Positions 1 through 11,311 of a DNA stretch of 64,000 nucleotides are shown here, in pieces (within the stretch, counting starts at the first letter, position 1; each line of letters opens with the position of its first letter). Both the position numbers and the translations under genes were made by a program. The stretch lies in NCBI RefSeq assembly GCF_011516735.1, contig NZ_WOSX01000001.1, positions 186,001 through 250,000 of the forward strand, read 5' to 3'. The notes under the pieces are model-generated. The model worked only from the letters and a program-made list of their open reading frames with translations. It was not told where the DNA came from and made no database searches. This stretch comes from Acetobacter fallax. GTDB taxonomy: Bacteria; Pseudomonadota; Alphaproteobacteria; Acetobacterales; Acetobacteraceae.

Positions 1-847
1 TGGCATCGGCTGCGGACCACGGCGCCACAACTTTCAGGCCGGGGACGTGTGCGTACCAACTTCCGTAACACTGCGAGTGCTGAGCGCCGACGCGGGCTGC
101 GGGACCATTCGGGCCACGGAAGACGATCGGGCAGCCCATCTGACCACCGGACATATAGAGCGTTTTAGCGGCTGAATTGATGATATGATCAATGGCTTGC
201 ATCGAAAAATTCATGGTCATGAATTCAACGATTGGTTTCAGACCGGTCAGGGCGGCGCCAACTGCCATCCCGGTAAAGCCATGTTCGGTGATCGGCATAT
301 CGAGAACGCGTTTTTCACCGAATTCGTCGAGCAGACCCTGGGAGATTTTATAAGCCCCCTGGTATTGCGCGACCTCTTCACCGAGCAGAAAGACATCCTG
401 ATCCCGGCGCATTTCCAGCGCCATGGCGTCACGCAGAGCTTCCCGGACTGTAACCTCTTCAGTCTCGCCCCAGTCTTTTTCCGATTCCGATACTGATTTT
501 TCCGGGACGGCTGGTGCTGTGGTGGCTTCAGGAGCAACTTTTGCTGGCCCGGACTTTGCGGGTTCGGCCGGTGTGGCACTGGCAGCTGTCTCGGGAACGG
601 TTTCGCCTTCCTCTGTGAGAATGGCGATCGGCGTATTGACGGTAACGTTTTCCGTGCCTTCCGGCACCAGTATTTTTCCGATCACGCCGTCATCGACGGC
701 TTCCACTTCCATTGTCGCTTTATCGGTTTCAATTTCCGCGATGACATCGCCTGGCGAAACGGCATCACCTTCCTTTTTCAGCCACCGGACGAGTTTGCCG
801 TCCGTCATGGTGGGTGAAAGTGCCGGCATAAGAATCTGGACAGCCAT
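1..847 (-). CDS. pdhB: Pyruvate dehydrogenase E1 beta subunit with N-terminal lipoyl domain (partial)
   Basis: The beta subunit of the E1 component of pyruvate dehydrogenase, which decarboxylates pyruvate and passes the acetyl group to lipoate. The visible 282 codons begin with a biotinyl/lipoyl domain (about residues 1-80) carrying the lipoylated lysine in [10 protein letters not shown] (K43). An Ala/Pro/Ser-rich linker follows (about 80-130), then the E1 beta domain ([43 protein letters not shown]). The lipoyl fusion on E1 beta is typical of alphaproteobacteria. The gene starts 5 bp after the pdhA stop, so the two are co-transcribed. The C-terminus lies beyond the left edge of the window. 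Confidence 0.95.
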   Translation of the reverse strand, partial: MAVQILMPALSPTMTDGKLVRWLKKEGDAVSPGDVIAEIETDKATMEVEAVDDGVIGKILVPEGTENVTVNTPIAILTEEGETVPETAASATPAEPAKSGPAKVAPEATTAPAVPEKSVSESEKDWGETEEVTVREALRDAMALEMRRDQDVFLLGEEVAQYQGAYKISQGLLDEFGEKRVLDMPITEHGFTGMAVGAALTGLKPIVEFMTMNFSMQAIDHIINSAAKTLYMSGGQMGCPIVFRGPNGPAARVGAQHSQCYGSWYAHVPGLKVVAPWSAADA

Positions 848-852
848 AATAA

Positions 853-1860
853 TTACGCCTCTACGAGCACGTCTGTGTAAAGTTCGGACGGATCAGGCTC
901 CGGGCTCGTTTCTGCGAACTGGCTCGCATCGGCAACGACAGCCTTTACGTCTGTTTCAATTTTCTTCAGTTTTTCTTCCTCAATACCAGCGGCCAGCAAC
1001 TCATTACGAACATGATCGATCGGGTCGCGCTTCTGGCGGATCTCGTCGACCTCAGTGCGGGCACGATATTTCGCCGGATCGGACATTGAATGACCGCGGT
1101 AGCGGTATGTGGACATCTCAAGGAGATAAGGGCCTTTTCCGGCGCGACAATATGCGACGGCTTCTTTCGTGGCGGTGTTCACGGCGGAAACATCCATGCC
1201 ATCGATCTGCTTACCGGGAATGCCCCATGGTTCGCCGTTGCGCCATAGCTCTTTGGAAGCCGAAGCGCGTTCAACGCTGGTACCCATACCGTAGCGGTTA
1301 TTTTCGATGACGAAGACGCAGGGGAGCTTATGCAGGGCAGCAAGGTTGAAACTTTCATAGACCTGACCCTGGTTCGACGCTCCTTCACCGAAATAGGCGA
1401 TCGAAACTTCGTCGGTCCCGCGATATTTGTTTGCAAATGCGAGGCCTATTCCAAGGGCGACCTGGGCACCAACGATGCCGTGGCCACCATAAAAATTCTT
1501 TTCACGCGAGAACATATGCATTGATCCTCCCTTGCCGTGGGAGTAGCCGGTGGCGCGACCGGTCAGTTCGGCCATGACACCACGCGGATCCATGCCTGCT
1601 GCCAGCATCTGGCCGTGGTCACGATAGGAGGTAATGATTTTATCGCCCTGTTTCAGGGCAAGCTGGACACCAACGACGACGGCTTCCTGTCCGATATAGA
1701 GGTGGCAGAAGCCACCGATCAGCCCCATGCCGTAAAGCTGCCCCGCTTTCTCTTCGAAGCGCCTGATGAGAAGCATATCGTGAAAAGCATGCTCCAGTTC
1801 TGCAGTTGAGAGACCGGGATCGTTTCGCCCTTTATCGGTCACACTGGCACCGTCGTTCAT
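853..1860 (-). CDS. pdhA: Pyruvate dehydrogenase E1 alpha subunit
   Basis: The thiamine-diphosphate-binding alpha subunit of pyruvate dehydrogenase E1, about 335 aa, normal for the family. The TPP motif begins at residues 158-160 and ends with NN at 187-188, followed by [12 protein letters not shown]. The first part reads GEGASNQG rather than the usual GDG, a conservative Asp-to-Glu change at the metal-ligand position. An in-frame start 27 bp upstream exists, but the ATG at 1860 has GGAG eight bases in front of it, so I chose that one. It follows moaC on the same strand after about 80 bp, in which I see no clear terminator. Confidence 0.95.
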   Translation of the reverse strand: MNDGASVTDKGRNDPGLSTAELEHAFHDMLLIRRFEEKAGQLYGMGLIGGFCHLYIGQEAVVVGVQLALKQGDKIITSYRDHGQMLAAGMDPRGVMAELTGRATGYSHGKGGSMHMFSREKNFYGGHGIVGAQVALGIGLAFANKYRGTDEVSIAYFGEGASNQGQVYESFNLAALHKLPCVFVIENNRYGMGTSVERASASKELWRNGEPWGIPGKQIDGMDVSAVNTATKEAVAYCRAGKGPYLLEMSTYRYRGHSMSDPAKYRARTEVDEIRQKRDPIDHVRNELLAAGIEEEKLKKIETDVKAVVADASQFAETSPEPDPSELYTDVLVEA

Positions 1861-1941
1861 TAACCGAGCTCCATTTACACACCGCATAAGAAACCCACAG
1901 ACGCACCCGGAAAAAGTGTTCTGTCTGGTTTCCGTCTGAAA

Positions 1942-2469
1942 TCAGCCCGACTCGCCGGGCGCCACGAAAAATCCGGACCGCCCCCCGGATTTTTGCACAA
2001 GACGTATATCTCCGATACGCATCGTTCGATCCAAAGCCTTGCACATGTCGTAAACTGTTAGTGCGCAGACGGTCACGGCCGTCAGCGCTTCCATCTCAAC
2101 GCCTGTCGGACCAGTTGTTTTCGCCACAGCTTTAATTTCAATACCCGCATCATCCGGCTCAAGAGAAACCTTTAACGACGTCAGGAAAATCGGGTGGCAC
2201 AGGGGAATCAGATCTGATGTTTTCTTGCCCGCCATCAGACCGGCAATACGGGCAACTGCGATCACATCACCTTTTGGGGTGTCGCCATTCACGATGAGTT
2301 GAAGCACTTCAGGCAATATGTCGATACGGCCACGCGCCATAGCAGTTCGCTCTGTGTCTGGCTTTGCCGATACGTCAACCATTACTGCGTTGCCGGCCGC
2401 ATCAAGATGAGTCAACGACCCACCAGCCTGCATCTGGCTGACTGTGACTTTTTCTTGCGAACGAGTCAT
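1942..2469 (-). CDS. moaC: Cyclic pyranopterin monophosphate synthase MoaC
   Basis: Molybdenum cofactor synthesis: MoaC converts the product of MoaA into cyclic pyranopterin monophosphate. Family motifs are visible: [19 protein letters not shown] near the N-terminus, [27 protein letters not shown] in the middle, and [28 protein letters not shown] with [13 protein letters not shown] at the end. The length of 175 aa is slightly above average. The ATG at 2469 has GGAG nine bases upstream; a longer in-frame start at 2502 would lie almost against the trpC stop. A trpC-moaC arrangement is common in alphaproteobacteria. Its product would serve the xanthine dehydrogenase encoded at 56.7-61.5 kb, among others. 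Confidence 0.95.
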   Translation of the reverse strand: MTRSQEKVTVSQMQAGGSLTHLDAAGNAVMVDVSAKPDTERTAMARGRIDILPEVLQLIVNGDTPKGDVIAVARIAGLMAGKKTSDLIPLCHPIFLTSLKVSLEPDDAGIEIKAVAKTTGPTGVEMEALTAVTVCALTVYDMCKALDRTMRIGDIRLVQKSGGRSGFFVAPGESG

Positions 2470-2505
2470 TATCGGACGCTCCGTAATTGCCGGTCGAAAC
2501 AACTT

Positions 2506-3357
2506 TCAGCTGTTACCAAGCAGGGCCCGGAGAGCTTCACCAGGATCGGAGCTGCGCAGGAGTGTTTCGCCAACCAGAAAACCACTCGCACCGACATCGC
2601 TCAGACGTTTAATATCCTCATGCGTCTTTATACCGCTCTCCGACACAATAATCTTATCCGGCGGCACCAGCGGTGCAAGCGTAACAGTCGTTTCCAGGTT
2701 GGTCGTGAGCGTCTTGAGGTCGCGATTGTTTATGCCAATCAGAGACGTATCAAGCACAAGCGCACGATTGAGTTCTTCCTCTGAATGAACTTCCACAAGG
2801 ACGTCCATATCCAGTCCTTTGGCGTGATCGACGAGTTCGGCAGCCTCCTCGTCTTTCAGAATAGCCATAATAAGAAGAATACAATCAGCACCGATCAGAC
2901 GGGTCTCATAAACCTGCCATGGATTGACGATAAAATCCTTACGCAAAACCGGCAACTGGCAGGCATTACGTGCTGCGACAAGATCGTCGGTCGTTCCGTG
3001 GAAGCATGAGTTCTCTGTAAGCACAGAAAGACAGGCGGCACCGGCAGCTTCGTAAGAACGCGCGATAGCAACCGGATCATAAGGATCTCGCAGCAAGCCT
3101 GCTGATGGAGATGCTTTCTTAATTTCCGCAATCAGTCCGGGTGTCAAATCAGCTGTTTTTTCTTTCAGAGCACGCCCGAAGCCGCGTGGATGAAACTCAA
3201 CCTCACGCGCTTTCGCCGAAATTTCTTTCAGATTCATCAGGGTCGAACGATGCGCTACCTCAATCCGTGTACGTGCCACAATACGATCGAGAACGTCCGG
3301 AGCAGATTCAGCAGCCGTGTAAGTAGCCGTATCCGGCACCTGAGGTGTCTCGTTCAT
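2506..3357 (-). CDS. trpC: Indole-3-glycerol-phosphate synthase
   Basis: Tryptophan synthesis: closes the ring of carboxyphenylaminodeoxyribulose phosphate to give indole-3-glycerol phosphate. A single-domain TIM barrel of about 283 aa with no fused TrpF. Visible barrel motifs are LIAEIKKASPSAG, LRKDFIVNPWQVYE, LIGINNRDLKTL and IIVSESGI. I start at the ATG at 3357 (MNETPQ); an upstream in-frame start at 3375 is possible. It follows trpD after about 120 bp, longer than the other gaps in this cluster, so a secondary promoter there is possible but I do not recognise one. Confidence 0.95.
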   Translation of the reverse strand: MNETPQVPDTATYTAAESAPDVLDRIVARTRIEVAHRSTLMNLKEISAKAREVEFHPRGFGRALKEKTADLTPGLIAEIKKASPSAGLLRDPYDPVAIARSYEAAGAACLSVLTENSCFHGTTDDLVAARNACQLPVLRKDFIVNPWQVYETRLIGADCILLIMAILKDEEAAELVDHAKGLDMDVLVEVHSEEELNRALVLDTSLIGINNRDLKTLTTNLETTVTLAPLVPPDKIIVSESGIKTHEDIKRLSDVGASGFLVGETLLRSSDPGEALRALLGNS

Positions 3358-3476
3358 CATGTTTCTATCTCGCAACCAGATGTGAATGACAACGTACTAT
3401 GATTCGTGTGCTGCGTTTTCTGCCAGGGGCATCGAAGCAGCCTGACCGGTTACTGTCGATGCGAACATCTCCAGAT

Positions 3477-4613
3477 TCAGCAACATGAGGTTTTATCTTC
3501 GACCGACGGTCTCACATGACGGGCACGGATCGCGTTAAGGACAGCCAGCGCGGCACCATTATCCAGAACATGCCCTGCTGACGAAACCAGTTCACGCAGC
3601 ACAGCGGGGACAATGGCACCATCCTTCAAGAGCGCAGCATGCCCTGCTACATGAAGTGCACAAGCCGCATTCAGTAAGACAGTATCACGATAAGGCCCCA
3701 TGGCCCCCTTAAGCAAAGCGTCAAGTGCGGAAGCATTTTCCACCGGACCGCCGCCTGCAATAGCTGAAACAGGAGCTTCAGGAAGCCCGGCCATATCAGG
3801 AGTGAGCATGATATTTAAGCGCTCACCATTTTCGAGTATCTCAATTCTGGTTGGACCAGCAAGCGTCACTTCGTCGACATAACCAGTAATCTCGCCGGAT
3901 TTCCCGTCAGAAATTTCACCACAGACACACCAGACACGCTCCGAGCCCAGCTTTTGCAGGGTATCGACTATCGGCTCCATCCATTGCGTGGCAGCCACTC
4001 CGATCAACTGCCTTTTCACGCGAGCTGGATTGGCCAGAGGCCCCACGAAATTAAAGAGCGTTCGGATACCCAGAGCTCGTCGCGCCCCGGCTGCATGGCG
4101 CATGGCAGGATGGTGATGTGGCGCAGCCAGAAAAGCCAGTCGATGGTCACGCAGATCGGCGCCAAGAACCGTCGTGTCTGAATCCAGTGAAACACCCAGC
4201 GCCTCAAGGACATCGGATGCACCGGATTTCGACGACAGGGCGCGATTGCCATGCTTGGCCACCGGCACACCGAGTGCAGCCAGAACAAAGGCTACAGCGG
4301 TTGATACATTGAGCGTTCCGTGACCGTCACCGCCTGTTCCGCAGACATCAATCGTGCCAGGGGGCACGTCGTCCACGGATTTCATCCGGGCTCGCACGGC
4401 CTTTACGGCGCCAAGCAACTCCCCGGGACGTTCACCGCGCACACGCATAGCCATGAGCAAAGCAGATATTTGTGACTCGCTGGCCACTCCATCCATGATC
4501 AGCCCAAAAACCTCTTCCGCATCCTGCTCCGGAAAAATTTTTCCCGTCGCCGCAGCAGACAGAAATTCCCGAAACCGACGGTCGTCAGGCGCCGGACCAG
4601 CAGATCCGGACAT
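3477..4613 (-). CDS. trpD: Anthranilate phosphoribosyltransferase
   Basis: Second step of the tryptophan pathway: transfers phosphoribosyl from PRPP to anthranilate. The 378 aa contain the PRPP-binding signature DVCGTGGDGHGTLNVSTA, followed by KHGNRALSSKSGASDVLEALGV and HHHPAMRHAAGARRALGIRTLFNFVGPLANPA, all standard for TrpD. A helical N-terminal domain precedes them. There is no fused TrpG; that is a separate gene 33 bp upstream. The ribosome binding site in front of the ATG is weak, which suggests translation partly coupled to trpG. Confidence 0.96.
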   Translation of the reverse strand: MSGSAGPAPDDRRFREFLSAAATGKIFPEQDAEEVFGLIMDGVASESQISALLMAMRVRGERPGELLGAVKAVRARMKSVDDVPPGTIDVCGTGGDGHGTLNVSTAVAFVLAALGVPVAKHGNRALSSKSGASDVLEALGVSLDSDTTVLGADLRDHRLAFLAAPHHHPAMRHAAGARRALGIRTLFNFVGPLANPARVKRQLIGVAATQWMEPIVDTLQKLGSERVWCVCGEISDGKSGEITGYVDEVTLAGPTRIEILENGERLNIMLTPDMAGLPEAPVSAIAGGGPVENASALDALLKGAMGPYRDTVLLNAACALHVAGHAALLKDGAIVPAVLRELVSSAGHVLDNGAALAVLNAIRARHVRPSVEDKTSCC

Positions 4614-4646
4614 CAGACTTTGACCCGATTAAAAGTCATCATCAGC

Positions 4647-5243
4647 TCAGGCTGCCCGCGACAGTTCACGCCACTGACGAGCAGCCGACATAAAGTTCTT
4701 CAGAAGATCATGGCCATACTCCGAAGCGATACTCTCCGGGTGAAACTGAACGCCATGCACAGGAAAATGGCGGTGCATCACGCCCATAATGATACCATCC
4801 TCCGTCCAGGCAGTGCGCTCAAGAACCGCCGGACACGTCGCCGGATCAATAACGAGACTATGATAACGGGTCGCCATGAACGGATCGGGCAACCCGGCGA
4901 ACACACTGGCATTCTCATGAAATACGGGACTTAGCTTTCCATGCACAGGCCTGGGGGCCCTGACCACGTCGCCACCATAAACTTTCCCTATGGCCTGATG
5001 GCCCAGACAGACACCCAGCAGCGGAATCAGTGGACCGGCAGCCCGGATGAGATCACAGCAGATACCGGCTTCGTCCGGAGTACAGGGGCCAGGCGAAAGC
5101 ACAATCGCGTCAGGCTTAAGCGAAAGCGCTTCTTCGACACTCAGCGCATCGTTCCGCCGGACATCGCAAACCTCACCAAGCTCACCGAAGTAGTGAACGA
5201 GATTGAAGGTAAAACTGTCATAATTGTCGATCAGCAGGATCAT
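4647..5243 (-). CDS. trpG: Anthranilate synthase glutamine amidotransferase subunit
   Basis: Provides ammonia from glutamine to anthranilate synthase. It is a class I amidotransferase of 198 aa. MILLIDNYDSFTFNLVHY opens the protein, the catalytic cysteine is in LLGVCLGHQAIG, and the His-Glu pair is in VQFHPESIASEYG. The open frame continues upstream, but the ATG at 5243 matches the family start exactly. It is the first gene of the trpGDC-moaC-pdhAB strand. The trpE partner is not in this window. I looked for a Trp-rich leader peptide upstream and saw none, so classical attenuation is not evident. Confidence 0.95.
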   Translation of the reverse strand: MILLIDNYDSFTFNLVHYFGELGEVCDVRRNDALSVEEALSLKPDAIVLSPGPCTPDEAGICCDLIRAAGPLIPLLGVCLGHQAIGKVYGGDVVRAPRPVHGKLSPVFHENASVFAGLPDPFMATRYHSLVIDPATCPAVLERTAWTEDGIIMGVMHRHFPVHGVQFHPESIASEYGHDLLKNFMSAARQWRELSRAA

Positions 5244-5331
5244 GACATTATGATGGCCTTCCCATCGGCTGCGGTCAAACCTTCCTGATAATCTGCACCG
5301 GCCTTTCACCCGTTCGTATGAGATCGCATCT

Positions 5332-6033
5332 ATGCCCAGAAATGAAAAACAGCACCCCTCCTCTCCCACTTCCGGAATGAATGACACGCCTCGTTCAGCC
5401 AGCCATGAACCACCAGAACAATACTCTCCCCGGAGCCACCAGGGTCAGCGCCCCCGAATCTACCTTGCCGGGGATCTTGTCTTTCGCCCTGACGCGGATC
5501 GTCTCTTCATGGAGTTGAAAAAAATTTGCGCAGATGCCGGGCTCGAAGGGGTTGCGCCCCTGGATGGACAGATCGATCTGGACGGATCCACGCCAGGTTT
5601 TGAAACCACACTTGCGATTGTTTCAGCGGATCGCAGCCTTATGGACAGCTGTGACGCCGGTCTGTTTTGTCTCGACCCTTTTCGGCGCTCGGCGGACATG
5701 GACCCTGGTACGGCTGTTGAAATCGGCTACATGGCAGCGCAGAACAAACTCCTGTGCGGATACACTGTGGACGGACGATTTTACCCTGAGAAAGTCAGGG
5801 ATTACTGGCGTGCGGCCTGGGGAAAGGAACTCAGGCCCCGGATGACGACCGGCGGCAGCGGCGGACTTGAAGATCAGGATGGCATTATCGTGCACTCAGA
5901 AGGCATGATACAAAATGGCATGACAGAGGGTTTCATTCGCCTCTCCGGCGGCACGATCAGCGTAGGTGCCACGCTTCCGGAAGCCAGTGTTCCCGCAGTA
6001 AAAGCTCTGGCGGCGGGCCTTCTCCGGGCCTGA
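5332..6033 (+). CDS. Nucleoside 2-deoxyribosyltransferase-family protein
   Basis: A 233-aa protein whose middle and C-terminal part (from about residue 43, RIYLAGDLVFRPDAD) matches the nucleoside 2-deoxyribosyltransferase fold. It has an N-terminal RIYLAG strand, the CLDPFRRSADMDPGTAVEIGYM segment carrying the likely catalytic glutamate in GTAVEIGY, and then a strand with a tyrosine motif (LLCGYTVDGR). Known members move deoxyribose between bases or hydrolyse deoxynucleotides. The first 40 residues are polar, Ser/Pro-rich and probably disordered; a second ATG at codon 16 could be the true start. It is divergent from trpG, with start codons 88 bp apart. Confidence 0.75.
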   Translation: MPRNEKQHPSSPTSGMNDTPRSASHEPPEQYSPRSHQGQRPRIYLAGDLVFRPDADRLFMELKKICADAGLEGVAPLDGQIDLDGSTPGFETTLAIVSADRSLMDSCDAGLFCLDPFRRSADMDPGTAVEIGYMAAQNKLLCGYTVDGRFYPEKVRDYWRAAWGKELRPRMTTGGSGGLEDQDGIIVHSEGMIQNGMTEGFIRLSGGTISVGATLPEASVPAVKALAAGLLRA

Positions 6034-6040
6034 ATCCGAC

Positions 6041-7327
6041 TCAGGCGCTCTTCTGAAGAATGGCAGCAAAAAAACCATCCGTCCCATTTTTTGCAGGCGT
6101 AAGAGACAACGTCGCGGAGCCACGAAACTGCTCCGGCACATCTTCTGTTTCAGGGGTCGCCAGTGAGAAGTCCTCATGACGTTTGAGAAATGCGTCGATC
6201 TGGTCGCAGTTTTCGGCGTCGAGGACAGAACAGGTTGCATAGACCAGCCGGCCACCAGGTCTTACCAGTGCAGCGGCACGGTCAAGAATCTGAGCCTGCT
6301 TGACTGTCAGTTCCGCAAGATCCTGCTCCTGGAGCCTGACGCGGGCATCAGGATTGCGTCGCCAGGTTCCTGTTCCCGTGCATGGCGCATCGACCAGAAC
6401 ACGATCGAAAGAGCCGGCACGACGTTTTGCCCATTTATCTCCTGCCGTTAACAAATGCCGTTCTACATTATGGGCACCAGCGCGGCGAAAACGCCGGACT
6501 GCGCCATCGAGACGAGGCGCTGAAACATCACAGGCTACGATATGCCCCCGATTTTGCATCGTCATTGCAATAGCCAGTGTTTTCCCCCCGGCGCCGGCAC
6601 AGTAGTCGAGCACGCGCATTTCCGGACTGGCGCCGACCATCGCAACGACAAGCTGACTGCCTTCATCCTGAATTTCGACCAGCCCATCCCTGAACGCGGC
6701 GCTCGCTGTCACCGGAACCCTGCCTGACAGGCGGAGCCCCCAGGGTGACAATGGTGTCGGCTCTGCCCGAAGACCATCGCGCAGGAGCATCTTACGGGCC
6801 GCCTCACGGTCGCCCTGCAACGTATTGACCCGCAGATCAAGAGTAGCTTCCTGTCCGAGAGTTTCCAGTTCCTTTTCCAGCTCGTTGCCAAATTTTGTCC
6901 GGAGATGAGGGAACAACCAGTCAGGAACTTCAAGGCGGACAGCATCCGGCATGGCTTCCGCAGGCTCTGCCTTCGAGAGGCTTTCAAGAGCGTGCCGCTC
7001 GTCTGGCGTCAGTGCGCCCGGTGCAAAACGACCTTCAACGAAGGCTTGCGAAACGACGCCCGGGGTGACTCCGGTCAGAATCTGTCTCACCGCGATACGC
7101 AGACGGGGCGTTACCTCGCCTCCGACGTGCCCGATCAGCCATTCTGTCCGGCGCCAGTGACGCAGAGTATCCCATACCAGAGCGGAAATCGCACGCCGAT
7201 CACCTCCACCGATAAAACGACGGTCACGAAAAAAGCTGTTCGCGACCGCATCAGCGGGCCGGCGTGGTGATGCGTCCATCTCCGTCAGCAGATCAATGGC
7301 AGCAGCAAGCCGGGCGGAGGGCGTCAT
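6041..7327 (-). CDS. rsmB: RsmB-family 16S rRNA (cytosine-C5)-methyltransferase
   Basis: A 428-aa m5C methyltransferase of the Fmu/Sun/NOL1 family, probably modifying 16S rRNA. The N-terminal helical NusB-like region (about 1-140) is followed by the catalytic domain, with the SAM motif VLDYCAGAGGKTLAIAM, motif IV DAPCTGTGTWRRNPDARVR and motif VI LVYATCSVLDAEN. The two cysteines (PC and TC) are the conserved release and nucleophile residues. It lies 72 bp downstream of guaB on the same strand. The exact target cytosine cannot be read from the sequence, so RsmB rather than another family member is an inference. Confidence 0.85.
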   Translation of the reverse strand: MTPSARLAAAIDLLTEMDASPRRPADAVANSFFRDRRFIGGGDRRAISALVWDTLRHWRRTEWLIGHVGGEVTPRLRIAVRQILTGVTPGVVSQAFVEGRFAPGALTPDERHALESLSKAEPAEAMPDAVRLEVPDWLFPHLRTKFGNELEKELETLGQEATLDLRVNTLQGDREAARKMLLRDGLRAEPTPLSPWGLRLSGRVPVTASAAFRDGLVEIQDEGSQLVVAMVGASPEMRVLDYCAGAGGKTLAIAMTMQNRGHIVACDVSAPRLDGAVRRFRRAGAHNVERHLLTAGDKWAKRRAGSFDRVLVDAPCTGTGTWRRNPDARVRLQEQDLAELTVKQAQILDRAAALVRPGGRLVYATCSVLDAENCDQIDAFLKRHEDFSLATPETEDVPEQFRGSATLSLTPAKNGTDGFFAAILQKSA

Positions 7328-7399
7328 AAATGATCCTGAGGTCCGAGAAACGAAAAGCCTGTCCGAACGCGCTGGTCAGACGCGTTCAGGAATGAACGA

Positions 7400-9283
<1,884 letters not shown>

Positions 9284-9814
9284 GTGACCACACTTCATCA
9301 CAGCAGGAGCAGGCGCGATGAACCGACCCTGCCATCAGAACGCCCGGACGCGCTGATTGGTGTCGTGCTGGACACTGCGCTTGATCCCGCGACAGATGCC
9401 CATCCGGAGCGCCGAAAAGACCGGGAACAGGCCATTCTTGATCTGTGTCAGACCGCGCATTTTCGGCCTGAGGGCCTGACTGGTCCGTTCATTCTCCATA
9501 TTTCAGTCAGCGGTCATTCAGGTCTCGTGTTCGATGTCCGCAATGAGGAGGATAATCCGCTTTACGCGCATGTCATTTCCCTTTCGCCCTTCGGACGCCT
9601 GATCAAAGACTACGCGCTGATGATCGAAAGTTTCGAACTGGCTATGGAAGAAGGCAATCGCACGAAGGTACAGGCCATCGACATGGGACGGCGAGGAGTC
9701 CATGACGAAGCCTCTGATCTGCTTATGGCGCGGCTCAACGGAAAAATTGCCATGGACAAGCCCACAGCGCGGCGACTGTTCACACTCATGTATCTGCTGG
9801 GCCAGAGACGATAA
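9284..9814 (+). CDS. UPF0262 family protein
   Basis: A 176-aa protein of the alphaproteobacterial UPF0262 family, whose function is not established. The first 25 residues are variable. The conserved part starts at LIGVVLDTALDPAT and includes RKDREQAILDLCQTAHF, GPFILHISVSGHSGLVFDVRNE and FGRLIKDYALMIESFELAMEEGNRTKVQAIDMGRRGVHDEAS. No signal peptide or membrane segment is seen, so it is probably cytoplasmic. The start is a GTG preceded by a strong GGAGGG at a spacing of 5. The next gene, cysG, begins 23 bp after the stop, so the two are probably co-transcribed. Confidence 0.85.
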   Translation: MTTLHHSRSRRDEPTLPSERPDALIGVVLDTALDPATDAHPERRKDREQAILDLCQTAHFRPEGLTGPFILHISVSGHSGLVFDVRNEEDNPLYAHVISLSPFGRLIKDYALMIESFELAMEEGNRTKVQAIDMGRRGVHDEASDLLMARLNGKIAMDKPTARRLFTLMYLLGQRR

Positions 9815-9837
9815 CATTACGGAGCCACTGATCGCCG

Positions 9838-11304
9838 ATGACAGATGCTGATCCCGGCAAAGAGCAGCAAACGCCCTGGTTCCCTGTCACGCTCCGCCTG
9901 GATGCCGCTTCAAAGGCGCTCATCATCGGAGGGGGCAATATTGCGGCGAATAAAACCAGTCTGCTGATAACAACTGAAGCGTCTGTAATGCTCATTGCCC
10001 CGGCACTGAATGAGGAGCTCACGCGGATTGCCGCAACGGGGCGTATCCGGCATCTTCCTGTTGCAGTCTCTGAGGACATTCTCAAAGAACACCTTCCTGG
10101 CAACCGACTGGTGTTCGCCGCGACGAACGACCGGGAAGTCAACCGCATGGTTGCGGCTATCGCTCGTGACATGAATATCCCTGTCTGTGCCGTCGACGAC
10201 CTGGCGCCATCGACTTTCATCACACCCGCCATAGTCCGCCGCCCACCTGTTCTGGTCGCTATTTCGACAGCCGGTGCAGCTCCTGTTCTCGCCAGACGCA
10301 TTCGTCAGCAGATTGAAGCACTTTTACCCGCACACCTGGGGCGACTGGCCCGTTTCATGCAGCGCATGCGGCCTTCAGTTGCCACCCTTCATCCGACAGC
10401 AGAAACCCGGCGACGGGTATGGGAGCATTTCCTGGACGGCGCCGGAAGTGAACAGGCACTTTCGGGTGATGATGTCAGCGCACAACATACGCTGGAGCAA
10501 CTGGCACAGGGAAACACAGGAGAGGGTGAAGTCTGGCTGGTCGGCGCAGGTCCCGGGGACGCTGATCTTCTTACATTAAAAGCGCTGCGTCTCATGCAGA
10601 ACGCGGACAGCGTGCTTTACGATCATCTTCTGCCCCCGGAGATCCTTGACCGGGTCCGGCGTGATGCCGAGCGGGTTTTTGTAGGCAAGCAACGCAGTGA
10701 CCACGCCCTTCCGCAACCCGCCATCAACAACGAACTGATCCGCCGGGCACGGGCCGGTGAGCGCGTGCTGCGCCTGAAAGGGGGTGACCCGTTTATTTTC
10801 GGACGTGGTGGCGAAGAAATCGAAGCACTGATGGCTGCGGATATCCCTTTTCGGGTCGTTCCCGGAATCTCGGCAGCCAACGGATGCGCTGCAGCGGCCG
10901 GAATCCCTTTGACACACAGAGACTGCGCGCAATCCTGTCTTTTCCTGACCGGTCACGCCCGCGCTGACGGAACTCTCGATCTGCCATGGGATACAATCGC
11001 GCGCCGTGGCCAGACCATCGTAATTTATATGGGGCTTGGCGGAATTGCGATGCTCTGTGAACGACTGGTGCAGCATGGCCTGCCGCCGGACTGGCCTGCC
11101 GCGGCTGTGGAGAAGGGCACACAGCCGGATCAGAGAGTCATCGTGGCGGACCTGCGGTCCCTTCCGGAACGTACTGCTACGGAAAAATTTCGCAGTCCGT
11201 CACTGATTATCGTTGGGGAAGTTGTGCGTCATCGCGTGATGTCGCGCTCTGTCAAACCCGCCATGTCAGCGAACGCTGGCGGCGATCCACCTGAGGTTGT
11301 ATAG
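9838..11304 (+). CDS. cysG: Siroheme synthase CysG (multifunctional)
   Basis: Makes siroheme from uroporphyrinogen III. The N-terminal half (about 1-200) is the NAD-dependent precorrin-2 dehydrogenase/ferrochelatase, with the Rossmann motif LIIGGGNIAANKT and the FAATNDREVNR segment. The C-terminal half (from about residue 228) is uroporphyrinogen-III C-methyltransferase, with EVWLVGAGPGDADLLTLKALR, LRLKGGDPFIFGRGGEE and VVPGISAANGCAAAAGIPLTHRD. The length of 488 aa fits fused CysG, with a tail of about 15 residues. Siroheme serves sulfite or nitrite reductase, neither of which is in this window. Confidence 0.95.
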   Translation: MTDADPGKEQQTPWFPVTLRLDAASKALIIGGGNIAANKTSLLITTEASVMLIAPALNEELTRIAATGRIRHLPVAVSEDILKEHLPGNRLVFAATNDREVNRMVAAIARDMNIPVCAVDDLAPSTFITPAIVRRPPVLVAISTAGAAPVLARRIRQQIEALLPAHLGRLARFMQRMRPSVATLHPTAETRRRVWEHFLDGAGSEQALSGDDVSAQHTLEQLAQGNTGEGEVWLVGAGPGDADLLTLKALRLMQNADSVLYDHLLPPEILDRVRRDAERVFVGKQRSDHALPQPAINNELIRRARAGERVLRLKGGDPFIFGRGGEEIEALMAADIPFRVVPGISAANGCAAAAGIPLTHRDCAQSCLFLTGHARADGTLDLPWDTIARRGQTIVIYMGLGGIAMLCERLVQHGLPPDWPAAAVEKGTQPDQRVIVADLRSLPERTATEKFRSPSLIIVGEVVRHRVMSRSVKPAMSANAGGDPPEVV

Positions 11305-11311
11305 CCGGATT

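Noticed and set aside
423-1310. A 295-codon frame on the plus strand across pdhB and pdhA
   Set aside because: It runs antisense to both well-supported pdh genes and its translation switches character between Ser/Thr-rich and Arg-rich, as shadow frames do.
5244-5331. Possible trp leader peptide or attenuator before trpG
   Set aside because: The short gap to the divergent gene has no short ORF with repeated Trp codons and no terminator-like hairpin with a T-run.
11200-11311. Manganese (yybP-ykoY) riboswitch for the TerC-family gene
   Set aside because: The region directly upstream is the end of the cysG coding sequence, leaving no leader for such a structure.
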